The notes beneath the pieces were generated by a model that saw only the letters and a list, made by a program, of their open reading frames with translations, ran no database searches and was not told the origin of the DNA. The position numbers were made by a program, and so were the translations under genes. A stretch of DNA of 64,000 nucleotides, taken from an uncultured Prevotellaceae bacterium. Its GTDB lineage: Bacteria > Bacteroidota > Bacteroidia > Bacteroidales > Muribaculaceae. The stretch covers positions 1 to 64,000 of the forward strand of contig ONKD01000007.1 in the NCBI GenBank assembly GCA_900318345.1, in the 5' to 3' direction. Below, piece after piece: positions 36,428 to 44,090 of the stretch (the stretch's first letter is position 1; each line of letters begins with the position of its first letter).

Positions 36428-37197
36428 AACAGTTCGTTATTACTATACTTTTAGTCGTGCTGGCTTTGCCCGTTCTGGCAGGCGATAACCCCTTTATCGG
36501 CCGTGCCAACCAGGCCTATAAGCAGGAACTCTATAACGAGGCTTTAAAACTCTATCTGCAGGAAGCCGAGCGAACGGGTGTCTCGTCGGACCTGTACTGC
36601 AACATCGGCGATACCTATTATCGTCTCAAGGACAACGTGCACGCCGTGCTCTACTATGAGCGCGCCTTGCTGCTCGACCCATCGAACAGCGACGCGAGGT
36701 TCAACCTGGACTTTGTGCGCGGAAAGATGCAGTTGCCCGACGATGCGGGCGACTCGTGGTTCAGCAACTGGGTCGATCAGACGGTGAGCCGCCTGTCGAG
36801 CAACACTTGGGCCATCATTGCCATCGTCACTTTCCTGCTGTTCCTGGCAGGACTGGCAGCCTACCTGTTCTTGGACAACGTGCTGATGCGCAAAATCGGC
36901 TTCTTTGGCGGCGCATTGATGATTGTGGCCACTATCCTGGCCAATCTAGCGGCATTTCACGTCTATCACAAGGCGACAAGTGGCAATGGTGCCATCATCA
37001 TGCCCGAGACGGTCACGTTGAGCACAGCACCCCGCGAACCGCGCGACAAGCAGGAGGAAGCCTTCCAGTTGCAGCAAGGCACCCGTGTCGAGATTGTTGA
37101 TAGCATCAGCGACAAGGCCAACGGCAAGTGGCTGCAAGTCTCCACGGCCGGCGGCCACAAGGCCTGGCTCAATGCCAAGGATGTGGAAGTGATTTAG
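36424..37197 (+). CDS. batE: BatE, TPR-SH3 membrane protein
   Basis: 257 residues: a signal peptide, TPR repeats (AYKQELYNEALKLYLQEAE and GDTYYRLKDNVHAVLYYERALLLDPSN), two transmembrane helices (about 130-185), then a C-terminal bacterial SH3 domain (GTRVEIVDSISDKANGKWLQVST...GHKAWLNAKDVEVI). Standard last gene of the bat operon. A triloop hairpin follows its stop by 4 bases. Confidence 0.92.
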   Translation: MKQFVITILLVVLALPVLAGDNPFIGRANQAYKQELYNEALKLYLQEAERTGVSSDLYCNIGDTYYRLKDNVHAVLYYERALLLDPSNSDARFNLDFVRGKMQLPDDAGDSWFSNWVDQTVSRLSSNTWAIIAIVTFLLFLAGLAAYLFLDNVLMRKIGFFGGALMIVATILANLAAFHVYHKATSGNGAIIMPETVTLSTAPREPRDKQEEAFQLQQGTRVEIVDSISDKANGKWLQVSTAGGHKAWLNAKDVEVI

Positions 37198-37201
37198 GTT
37201 T

Positions 37202-37258
37202 TGCGAGCTATGCTCGCAGGTTAGAGGTTAATGGTTAAAGGTTAAAGAGAGGTCAAAA
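37202..37258 (+). repeat. Hairpin after the batE stop, plus GGTTAA tract
   Basis: TGCGAGC-TAT-GCTCGCA (37202-37218), a 7-bp perfect stem with a three-base loop, begins 4 bases after the stop. Repeats of GGTTA(A)AG/GGTTAGAG follow through about 37248. Confidence 0.7.
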
Positions 37259-37286
37259 ATTAAGGACCAAAGACCAAGGACTAGAA

Positions 37287-37949
37287 ATGCTTGACTATCT
37301 GAATGACATAGACACCGAGGTGCTGCTGGCCATCAACGGCCTGCATGGCACGTTCCAAGATGCTTGGTGGTGGCTGGTAAGCGCCAAGTGGGCATCGGCA
37401 CTGCTGGTGCTGGCATTGGCTTGGATATTGCTTCACCAGAATCGCCGCCATGCCGTGCTGGTGCTGGCCATGCTGGTGTTGACCTTTCTCCTGGCCGACC
37501 AACTTTCATCGGGTCTAGTCAAGCCTCTGGTAGAGCGCCTGCGTCCCACATGGGATCACTCGCTCGACAATATGGTTCACACCGTCAACAATTATCGCGG
37601 GGGCATGTTCGGCTTTGTGTCGAGCCATGCCGCCAACTCCTTTGCCGCAGCCACCCTCATCGCCCTGATCATGAGGCATCGTCTAGTAACCATTTCGATA
37701 TTCGTGTGGGCGTTGCTGCAATGCTATAGCCGTGTTTATCTGGGAGTACACTACCCAGGTGACATCCTGGGCGGCATCGTCATTGGCACAGTGGTGGGCT
37801 GGCTCGTGTGGCTGCTGATGCGTTGGATTCAGCGACGTTGGCATATCCCCGAGGGCTATTATACCCGCACCGACGCTGTGGTGATGACATCATCTTTAGG
37901 CCTTACCCTGCTCTGTCTCCTCATCGCAACACTAAGTCAAACCCTTTGA
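37287..37949 (+). CDS. PAP2-family membrane phosphatase
   Basis: 220 residues with about five membrane helices. The three acid-phosphatase motifs are present: KPLVERLRPT (KxxxxxxRP), SSHAANS (PSGH-like with SSHA), and SRVYLGVHYPGD (SRxxxxxHxxxD). Such enzymes hydrolyse lipid pyrophosphates, for example undecaprenyl diphosphate, or phosphatidylglycerophosphate. The substrate is not determinable. It follows the bat operon after 89 bp and may be co-transcribed. Confidence 0.92.
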   Translation: MLDYLNDIDTEVLLAINGLHGTFQDAWWWLVSAKWASALLVLALAWILLHQNRRHAVLVLAMLVLTFLLADQLSSGLVKPLVERLRPTWDHSLDNMVHTVNNYRGGMFGFVSSHAANSFAAATLIALIMRHRLVTISIFVWALLQCYSRVYLGVHYPGDILGGIVIGTVVGWLVWLLMRWIQRRWHIPEGYYTRTDAVVMTSSLGLTLLCLLIATLSQTL

Positions 37950-37982
37950 CCCTCACAAATTTGAGTTTTTATTGAATTAATT

Positions 37983-38012
37983 TTGTTTTTTGGCAAGATT
38001 ATTGTATCTTTG
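37983..38012 (+). promoter_or_regulatory. Canonical promoter of the 38067 gene
   Basis: TTTTG ending at 37985, 19 bp, TATCTTTG (38005-38012). One of the best matches to the Bacteroidetes consensus in the window. Confidence 0.8.
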
Positions 38013-38066
38013 GGGGTAAATTATTCAGCAATCAAGAATTATCAATCACATATCAACACATTTGTT

Positions 38067-38324
38067 ATGTCAACAACCATCACATTTAACGAACTGAGGC
38101 GGATCAAGAATCGTCTGCCCGAAGGCTCCATACACGTTATCGCCGACAAACTCAACCTGCCGGTTCAGTCGGTGCGCAACTATTTTGGCGGGTCAAACTA
38201 TGAGTTAGGAACCAATATGGGCTTCCATCTGGAGCCGGGACCTGACGGCGGGCTTGTCGTGCTTGACGACCCTAAGATCCTTGACATGGCACTCGGTATC
38301 CTCGAGGACCAAAACCAGCAGTAA
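38067..38324 (+). CDS. Small putative DNA-binding protein
   Basis: 85 residues from the ATG at 38067 (MSTTITFNELRRIKNRLPEG). The helical sequence IHVIADKLNLPVQSVRNYFGG reads as a helix-turn-helix: one helix, a turn and a recognition helix. It is followed by a short acidic region (GPDGGLVVLDDPKILDMALGILED). Proteins of this kind are conserved in Bacteroidales. The universal stress protein fusion follows after 24 bp, so it may regulate or be co-expressed with that gene. The DNA target is unknown. Confidence 0.82.
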   Translation: MSTTITFNELRRIKNRLPEGSIHVIADKLNLPVQSVRNYFGGSNYELGTNMGFHLEPGPDGGLVVLDDPKILDMALGILEDQNQQ

Positions 38325-38348
38325 CACTCCCTGTAACCTCTCCGCGAT

Positions 38349-39452
38349 ATGGACAACAAGAACAACAACGACCCCAATCGGCTGATTACTGTCGCCATCC
38401 ACACGTTTGACCGTGCGGTTGAACTCAAAAACACCCTCGAGGAAGAAGGCATCGAGGTGGTGTTGCATAATGTCAACCTCGACGAGAAGGTGGTGGCTAG
38501 CGGTGTACGCGTGCGCATCCGTGAGCGCGACCTGCCCCAGGCATTGCAAATCATCGAGTCGCCCGAGTCCTCGACAAGCGACAAGCGCTGTGTGCTGTTG
38601 CCGGTGGATTTCGGCAAATACTCGCTCAAGTCCGTCAGGCTGGGCATGGAATACGCCCGCCGCAACCGTGGCAAGGTCTTGTTGCTGCATAGCTACATCA
38701 ACGAGCGCCACACGATGTCGTTGCCCTTTGGCAGCGACCGCTATGACAGTCCCGAGAACGAGGTGAAGGACATCAAGAAAAACGCCAAGCAGTGCATGGC
38801 CGATTTTGTGCAGATGCTCAAGGACAAAATCGCTGCTGGAGAGTTGCCCAAGGTGAAAATCGAGACCAAGGTGACCGAGGGCATCCCCGAGGAACAGATT
38901 CTGCACTATGCCCAGAAGTATGACGTATCGCTCATCGTGATGGGCACCAGCGGCACCAACCGCCGTAGGCAGAACCTTATCGGCAGTGTGGCGGGCGAGG
39001 TGATGGATGCTTGCAAGTTCCCCATTTTCACTGTGCCCATCGGCATGCCCGACGTGAGCTTGACCGACATCACCCACGTGGCGTTTTTCTCTAACCTGAT
39101 TCAACAGGACCTGTTGTCGTTTGACCGCTTCGCACGCCTGTTCAACATGCGCGGTGTGGATGTGACCATCATCCCTGTGGTGGAAAAGAAAGAGCGCAAA
39201 CTGGTGGACCAATCGCTGCAACAACTGTTGCAGTACTGCCGCGAGCACTATCCCGAGTGTAACTTCAAGACCAAGCGCATCGCCGCCAAGACATTCATCG
39301 AGAGTTTCGCCCAGTTTGCCAAGGAAGACAATGTGCAGCTCATCGCTGTTCCCAACAAGAAGTCCAGCATCTTCTCTCGCCTGTTCAATCCCAGCATCGC
39401 CCACCGCGTGCTGTTCCAGACCGACACCCCGATGCTCGTCGTCCCTGTGTAA
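38349..39452 (+). CDS. DUF2007-universal stress protein fusion
   Basis: 367 residues. Residues about 10-75 (LITVAIHTFDRAVELKNTLEEEG...RVRIRERDLPQALQII) match the DUF2007 'putative signal transducing protein' domain. Two universal stress protein domains follow (about 78-215 and 230-367). The first has the ATP-binding pattern VMGTSGTNRRRQNLIGSVAGE (G-x2-G-x9-G-S). The second lacks an intact G-x2-G-x9-G, so it is probably non-binding. Cytoplasmic; no enzymatic role is known for the family. Likely operon with 38067. Confidence 0.88.
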   Translation: MDNKNNNDPNRLITVAIHTFDRAVELKNTLEEEGIEVVLHNVNLDEKVVASGVRVRIRERDLPQALQIIESPESSTSDKRCVLLPVDFGKYSLKSVRLGMEYARRNRGKVLLLHSYINERHTMSLPFGSDRYDSPENEVKDIKKNAKQCMADFVQMLKDKIAAGELPKVKIETKVTEGIPEEQILHYAQKYDVSLIVMGTSGTNRRRQNLIGSVAGEVMDACKFPIFTVPIGMPDVSLTDITHVAFFSNLIQQDLLSFDRFARLFNMRGVDVTIIPVVEKKERKLVDQSLQQLLQYCREHYPECNFKTKRIAAKTFIESFAQFAKEDNVQLIAVPNKKSSIFSRLFNPSIAHRVLFQTDTPMLVVPV

Positions 39453-39467
39453 CGTGACATCATAGCC

Positions 39468-40622
39468 ATGCCACAGTTTCAATCCAAGCCTCATTATGAT
39501 ATTCTTGACGGGCTGCGCGGAGTCGCTGCCCTGATGGTGATTGTATATCATGTGTTCGAGTGCTTTGACTGGACACCTCTACCCCACGGCTACCTGGCCG
39601 TGGATTTCTTTTTTGTGCTCTCGGGCTTTGTGATTGGCTACGCCTATGACAGCCGGTGGAAAGAGGGGCTCACGGTAGGGCACTTCTTTAAGCGGCGCCT
39701 CATCCGCCTGCATCCCATGGTCGTTATCGGTGCCATTTTTGGCGCAATATGCTTCATCGTTCAGGGCAGTGTGCGTTGGGACGGCACCCACGTCTCCACG
39801 GGATGGGTGATGGTGGCCATGCTGCTATCGATGTTGATGCTGCCGCTTTATCCAGGTGCGACCGCCGACGTCCGTGGCAATGGCGAGCTGTTCCCGCTGA
39901 ATGGTCCGTCGTGGTCGTTGTTTTTCGAGTATATCGGCAATATCCTGTATGCGTTGCTGCTGCGCCGCCTGTCCACACGATGGTTGGCCCTGCTGGCGAC
40001 CCTTTCGGGGGCATGCCTCACATATATTGCTGTGCATGACGGCTACTTAGGCGTGGGGTGGTCTATGATTGATAATGGATTGTGGACAGGACTGGTGCGC
40101 ATGCTGTTCCCCTACACGATAGGGATGCTCATGGCGCGGGTGTTCAAGCCGATAAAAAAGGTGCGTGGAGTCTTTTGGATATGCGCTATAGTCATCTTGA
40201 TGGTGGGTTGCCTGCCGCTCATGTTCGGCGACCTGCTGCCGTGGCACAATGGCCTATATGATGCCATCTGCGTCATCGCGGTGTTTCCCTGCCTGGTGTG
40301 GCTTGGGGCTTCGCAATTATCGGTCGGCACTATGACGGGGCACGTGAGCCACATGTTGGGCGAACTGAGTTATCCGCTCTATGCCGTGCATTACCCCTTG
40401 ATGTACTTGTTCTATGCCCACATCGGCTTTGACGGCAACCTCGTGCCTATTTCCAAGATGAATGAAGTGTGGCCCGTGGCCGTGATGTTGCCCGTGGCAT
40501 GCATCCTGCTGGCGTGGCTATGCTGGCGATTCTATGACCGCCCCCTGCGCCGCTATTTCATGAAGGCGAGCAGGATGACCCAGCACAAGGCGAGCAACGC
40601 GAACAGCGACGAGAGCATGTAG
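39468..40622 (+). CDS. Acyltransferase family 3 membrane protein
   Basis: 384 residues with about ten membrane helices. The N-terminus has the family signature DGLRGVAALMVIVYHVFE (catalytic His) and LAVDFFFVLSGFVIGYAY, followed by RRLIRLHPMVV. Such proteins O-acylate surface glycans or peptidoglycan. The target is unknown. The last 70 bp overlap, tail to tail, the minus-strand gene at 40553. The gene begins 15 bp after the stress-protein gene. Confidence 0.93.
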   Translation: MPQFQSKPHYDILDGLRGVAALMVIVYHVFECFDWTPLPHGYLAVDFFFVLSGFVIGYAYDSRWKEGLTVGHFFKRRLIRLHPMVVIGAIFGAICFIVQGSVRWDGTHVSTGWVMVAMLLSMLMLPLYPGATADVRGNGELFPLNGPSWSLFFEYIGNILYALLLRRLSTRWLALLATLSGACLTYIAVHDGYLGVGWSMIDNGLWTGLVRMLFPYTIGMLMARVFKPIKKVRGVFWICAIVILMVGCLPLMFGDLLPWHNGLYDAICVIAVFPCLVWLGASQLSVGTMTGHVSHMLGELSYPLYAVHYPLMYLFYAHIGFDGNLVPISKMNEVWPVAVMLPVACILLAWLCWRFYDRPLRRYFMKASRMTQHKASNANSDESM

Positions 40623-40876
40623 AACTGGCGGCGGATGGAGCGTCGCTCAGGCTTCACGAAACTGCCGCGCAGGAACATGTAGGCTGCCATGAACACAAAG
40701 CAGTCGTCCACATAACCCACAACAGCCTTGCTGTCAAATTCACCTGGAAACTTGCTATCAAAATCGCCTGGCCACACGATGTAAACTATCGCTGCCAACA
40801 ACAACATGGTCCCAATCACGCGGCACACCTTCATGCCCGCGCTCACCTCCATTTGTCCTTTCTCTTTAAACTCCAT
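40553..40876 (-). CDS. Small YkvA/DUF1232-like membrane protein
   Basis: 107 residues with three hydrophobic segments. The sequence FDSKAVVGYVDDCFVFMAAYM resembles the DUF1232 (YkvA) core, in which a Gly-x2-Asp-Asp motif sits between helices. A short duplication GDFDSKFPGEFDSK precedes it. The 3' 70 bp lie inside the last exon-like part of the convergent acyltransferase gene, so both strands code there. A minus-strand TAATTTTG -7 box is at 40913-40920. I call it real because it keeps a start, a promoter-like box and typical amino-acid composition. Confidence 0.72.
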   Translation of the reverse strand: MEFKEKGQMEVSAGMKVCRVIGTMLLLAAIVYIVWPGDFDSKFPGEFDSKAVVGYVDDCFVFMAAYMFLRGSFVKPERRSIRRQFYMLSSLFALLALCWVILLAFMK

Positions 40877-40975
40877 ATTCTATCGTTATTTATTGTCATT
40901 GTTCTCAGGTTTCAAAATTAGTGTATTTTTGAGGAATATTTCGAAAAACTGTACATTTCCATCGTGAAAAACCTT

Positions 40976-41004
40976 GAAAATCGGGAGTACTACTCCGCAT
41001 TTTC
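40976..41004 (-). terminator. Hairpin downstream of the 52-codon ORF
   Basis: GAAAATCGGGAGTA pairs with TACTCCGCATTTTC across a mismatch pair, about 19 bp after the ORF stop on the minus strand. A GGTTTTTCACG sequence follows in that direction, so it is a plausible terminator. Confidence 0.55.
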
Positions 41005-41022
41005 AATAAAAACGGTGCTGTA

Positions 41023-41181
41023 CTACAGACCGCTCCCCCATGGGATGTAGGACAGCGATTTGTCGATGATCGTCGGTACGATGTCCACGTCTTCCTTGAA
41101 CACCTTGCCGCTGACGGTCTTGAAAGCGGCCGATGCGTTGAGCACCGGGATAGGCTCTACACTATTAAAATTTAACTCCAT
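41023..41181 (-). CDS. 52-residue small ORF with own promoter and terminator
   Basis: Read directly from the spacer: ATG at 41181, stop at 41023. The product begins MELNFNSVEPIPVLNASAAF, continues KTVSGKVFKEDVDIVP and ends KSLSYIPWGSGL. It has no signal peptide or membrane segment. A TAATTTTG -7 box lies at 41204-41211, 22 bp upstream of the start, and a hairpin lies downstream. The C-terminal SYIPWGSG resembles the start of some phage portal-type proteins, so it may also be a truncated remnant of a phage or transposon gene. No homologue is recognised with confidence. Confidence 0.5.
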   Translation of the reverse strand: MELNFNSVEPIPVLNASAAFKTVSGKVFKEDVDIVPTIIDKSLSYIPWGSGL

Positions 41182-41243
41182 AATCTCGCGGTTTAAGTTT
41201 TCGCAAAATTATGGAGTCTGTTCGGTTATCTAAAAGACATCAA

Positions 41244-41753
41244 TTAAATGTCCATCATGTCGAAAAACATCAATCGTGTATATTCGTTCTCATCTTTCTC
41301 CTTTAATAACTTAAAGCCATTCTTCTCATAAAATGGAATCGCCGAAATATACGCATCAACAGTTATGAATCTGAATGCCGAACTACTTTGTTCTTCAATT
41401 AATTGATCTTTCAAAAGATCCATGAGCAAAGATCCGATATCACGTCCTTGATAGTTTGATGACACAGCAAAACGGCCAATCTTAATGGACGGATAACTAC
41501 GAAAATGCTTACCGTCCGGAAAAGTATCTTTGATTTCTCTCCAGCGACTATTGGTGATTTCCAAGCGGCTCACCTTATCATTCAGCAAACAGAAGTACGC
41601 TACAATTGTGCCCTCATCTTCAAGAATAAAGGTATTAGCAATCCGCTTCTCGAAGAAATGCATCGCATCTTCAAGAAGGAAATCGTTGAGGTCGCTATCT
41701 CCACACTCAAAGCCCGTGACATTCACATCGGGTGTCAAAGGAATAACATTCAT
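41244..41753 (-). CDS. GNAT acetyltransferase, probable toxin
   Basis: 169 residues. The start MNVIPLTPDVNVTGFECGDSDLNDFL has the F-x-CG-x3-L-x2-FL motif that marks TacT/AtaT-type GNAT toxins. SRLEITNSRWREIKD is in the middle. The acetyl-CoA loop is YQGRDIGSLLM, and the C-terminal PFYEKNGF holds the Tyr acid. Family members acetylate the amino group on aminoacyl-tRNAs. Its start lies 4 bp after the stop of a 56-residue gene, as in a type II toxin-antitoxin operon. AT-rich relative to flanks. Confidence 0.85.
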   Translation of the reverse strand: MNVIPLTPDVNVTGFECGDSDLNDFLLEDAMHFFEKRIANTFILEDEGTIVAYFCLLNDKVSRLEITNSRWREIKDTFPDGKHFRSYPSIKIGRFAVSSNYQGRDIGSLLMDLLKDQLIEEQSSSAFRFITVDAYISAIPFYEKNGFKLLKEKDENEYTRLMFFDMMDI

Positions 41754-41757
41754 TCTC

Positions 41758-41928
41758 CTACCAACAGAATGTGATCAGTTTTTTTGCTTCTTTAACCCGT
41801 TCCTTGAAAGCTTTACGGCGCGCCTCTCGCTCCTCAGGAGAGCGGGACTCAACCTCCTGCATCTGCCGAACAAAGCGTTCAGCGTCTTCACCCGTCAGAA
41901 TCGGTGTTTCTCTAATCGGTCTTGCCAT
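41758..41928 (-). CDS. 56-residue putative antitoxin paired with the GNAT protein
   Basis: Read directly from the sequence: ATG at 41928, stop at 41758. The product begins MARPIRETPILTGEDAERFV, continues RQMQEVESRSPEERE, and ends KEAKKLITFCW. The first 12 residues resemble the N-terminus of small Bacteroidales antitoxin-like proteins; the rest is a charged helix. It lacks the ribbon-helix-helix (DUF1778) fold usual for GNAT-toxin antitoxins, so the pairing would be a variant type. Supporting evidence is the order antitoxin-toxin, the 4-bp gap and the single promoter. Function as an antitoxin is inference. Confidence 0.72.
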   Translation of the reverse strand: MARPIRETPILTGEDAERFVRQMQEVESRSPEEREARRKAFKERVKEAKKLITFCW

Positions 41929-41958
41929 AGTTGTATCGTTTTAGTCAGTTTCGCAATG

Positions 41959-41991
41959 CAAAGATAATTGTTTTTTCTTAAATCATAGCAA
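41959..41991 (-). promoter_or_regulatory. Promoter of the putative toxin-antitoxin operon
   Basis: Minus strand: TTG (41989-41991), 22 bp, TATCTTTG (41959-41966), 31 bp upstream of the antitoxin start. Confidence 0.65.
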
Positions 41992-42032
41992 GTATTGTGC
42001 CATTTTGACTTTTTTGACTAGCGCAAGGTAGA

Positions 42033-42170
42033 TCACTTCATGGCCATGTCGTTATTTGAATCAGGCAAAGCTTTATCTTGCTTCAGCAGATCCTTCGGCT
42101 GTACCGTTAGGTTGCAAGAGGCGAATGCAAGGGCGGCAATCAAAAGAAAGGGAAACTCTGCTTGTTTCAT
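42033..42170 (-). CDS. 45-residue small lipoprotein
   Basis: Read directly from the spacer: ATG at 42170, stop at 42033. MKQAEFPFLLIAALAFASCN is a lipoprotein signal peptide with lipobox FASC. The mature part is only about 27 residues and polar (NLTVQPKDLLKQDKALPDSN and a few more). It starts 5 bp after the stop of the M1-like peptidase gene, so it would be the last gene of that operon. It could be an intact tiny lipoprotein or the truncated start of a longer gene. Confidence 0.6.
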   Translation of the reverse strand: MKQAEFPFLLIAALAFASCNLTVQPKDLLKQDKALPDSNNDMAMK

Positions 42171-42175
42171 CTTTC

Positions 42176-43720
42176 CTAAGATTGTATCCTGTTCTCAATC
42201 CATTCCCTTATCTCTTTTGCAAAAATCTCTTCTGCATAATCTAAAAGGATGGCGGTAGAGGTTATTTCACGTTCAACCACTCCCTGGATGAATTCGAAGA
42301 AATACGTTTCACCGACTTTCTGCTCTAAATCATACAGAAGCAATGCTCCTTTATTATACAGGGCATCGTAAGCTTCAGGAGCATAACGGTCAACTTCGTA
42401 GATAGGACAGGCATGTCGGGCATTCTCGCGGCAGGCTTCCAGATAACAATCGAAAACGTGCTTTTCGAAATGGCATTTAATGTACCACAGCATACTGAAC
42501 TCTGCAAAACCTTCGTTGAGCCAATCCTCCCAACTAAACGTTGGTGCTTTGTTCCACCAGAAGTGCCCCATTTCGTGACCAATGGCAGTCTTGAAGTGCT
42601 CGTTAAAGCGTCTCGTTGCATAGGCAATGAAATTCTTACGACTGATTCCCCCACCACTACGTGGCACAACCAGAAATTTCATATAATCGTTGCTGGGATT
42701 GGTTTTGAATAACCGTGAATAGAATTGCAGGGCCTCGCTACAAGCGACCAGAGCTGAGTCTGCATCAGCATCAGCGAAATCGGTATAGACTATTTCGAAT
42801 GTACGGCCATCAATGGTCATCTTCTTTGATTTGAGTATTGGCGAGGCTACAATTTGGAGGTCGAATCCTCCCCAAGGTTGCGTCATCTCCCACTTGTCAC
42901 CCTTGCGCTCTACAATGCCTGAGCCGCTGACCGTGTAGCCGTCGTTGATGGTAACGGAGACGCTAGCCTTGAAGTCACGGCTTTCACTATTGATTGGGAA
43001 CCAAGCCATATAGTAGCCCAGTTGCACCCAGTCCTTTTCCATCGAACTCATCCAAGTGTTAAGGCTGTCAAGGTTGCAGGAATAGTCAAAGGTGATGTTG
43101 TAAATACCCTTCTTCTTTGGAGCAATAAGGTGAAGCGGTGCTCCCTGTCGGATGTAGGTGTTAGATGATTTGGCATTAGCGTCAAACGAATATGCCAGTT
43201 CCTTATCCTTGCAGCGGATGTGGTTGATGGTCGAGTACTTCCAGAGTGCGAAATTGATGCCCTCTCTGCCCTTGAAATCAATTTGTGCCGTCGCTGTCAC
43301 GGCGAGCGTTTTTTTCTCCACGTCAATGTCAAGCAAAATGTCGTATCGCTTGACTGTTGGTGCATTGGTGTCCACCATAACCGCTTTCCTTGGATAAGAA
43401 ATTACTCTCTTGTCTTCGGCCTCATGCTTGTAAGTACGCATAGAGTCCATGAAAGCCGTCCACCGTGCATCATTGTGAAGTGTCCTATAGTCTTCTTCTG
43501 TTAAGAACGTTGTGTAAGCAAATGCATATTGCCTGCCGAACTTCTCCCTAAACAGATTGAGATAATAAAAGGTACTATCAGCATCACCAGCCGCAAGTGC
43601 CTTGTCCGCTGCCGACCAATAATCATTTGCCGTTTGTGCCGATGCAATTGTCATTGACGAAAGTAGGGTCAGCAGGAGCAGCACGAAACCTTTGTAGTGC
43701 TTCATCTTTTTTGCATTCAT
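42176..43720 (-). CDS. M1-like metallopeptidase, secreted
   Basis: 514 residues with a signal peptide (GFVLLLLTLLSSMTIASAQ). An M1-type N-terminal beta domain is followed by a peptidase region with zinc motif HEMGHFWW and the third ligand in NEGFAEF. The spacing from the second His to the Glu is 16 residues instead of the usual 18. The exopeptidase GAMEN motif is replaced by SGGGIS (VPRSGGGISRKNF). It may thus be an unusual aminopeptidase or an inactive relative. MKHYKGF at residue 6 is an alternative start. No TAnnTTTG box was found in the 130 bp upstream. Confidence 0.82.
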   Translation of the reverse strand: MNAKKMKHYKGFVLLLLTLLSSMTIASAQTANDYWSAADKALAAGDADSTFYYLNLFREKFGRQYAFAYTTFLTEEDYRTLHNDARWTAFMDSMRTYKHEAEDKRVISYPRKAVMVDTNAPTVKRYDILLDIDVEKKTLAVTATAQIDFKGREGINFALWKYSTINHIRCKDKELAYSFDANAKSSNTYIRQGAPLHLIAPKKKGIYNITFDYSCNLDSLNTWMSSMEKDWVQLGYYMAWFPINSESRDFKASVSVTINDGYTVSGSGIVERKGDKWEMTQPWGGFDLQIVASPILKSKKMTIDGRTFEIVYTDFADADADSALVACSEALQFYSRLFKTNPSNDYMKFLVVPRSGGGISRKNFIAYATRRFNEHFKTAIGHEMGHFWWNKAPTFSWEDWLNEGFAEFSMLWYIKCHFEKHVFDCYLEACRENARHACPIYEVDRYAPEAYDALYNKGALLLYDLEQKVGETYFFEFIQGVVEREITSTAILLDYAEEIFAKEIREWIENRIQS

Positions 43721-43856
43721 TTTCGTTTGTGATTATTCGTTATTTTATAATTTGTCAACATATTTACTAGCTTCACATCATAATAACACATAACCTCCTC
43801 ATTTTTAAACAAAAGAAACGAGAATTCTTGAAAAAAGAGAATTGAAGAGCGTCTAT

Positions 43857-44090
43857 TTATGTCATAGGGAAGAATGTGATTAGACAAAGCAGGCCGAGGA
43901 ACACTTCCAGGCCGTTAATCTCGAAGATGCAGAAGATGCGTGCCTGGCGTATCTGGTGCGAGTCAAGCAGCTTGAACTGCTGGGTTCCCTGGTAGAAGTT
44001 GTAGCGCAGGGGGATGCAGTTGCGCCAGCACTGGATTTCCCCGTTCTTCGTCCAAAGTTTAATATCAACCATGTCTCCTGCCTTGAGCAT
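43857..44090 (-). CDS. Small conserved-looking cytoplasmic protein
   Basis: 77 residues from the ATG at 44090 (MLKAGDMVDIKLWTKNGEIQ). The pattern CIPLRYNFYQGTQQFKLLDSHQIRQARIFCIFEINGLEVFL matches a small family seen repeatedly in Bacteroidales accessory DNA, of unknown function. The C-terminus continues with a hydrophobic GLLCLITFFP that may be an aberrant extension. It stands alone between the M1-like peptidase and tex and has no clear promoter. It may be a decaying copy. Confidence 0.55.
   Translation of the reverse strand: MLKAGDMVDIKLWTKNGEIQCWRNCIPLRYNFYQGTQQFKLLDSHQIRQARIFCIFEINGLEVFLGLLCLITFFPMT

Noticed and set aside
38205..39551. 448-codon minus-strand ORF opposite the stress-protein gene
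   Set aside because: Complement shadow of a strongly supported DUF2007-USP gene; no own start signal.
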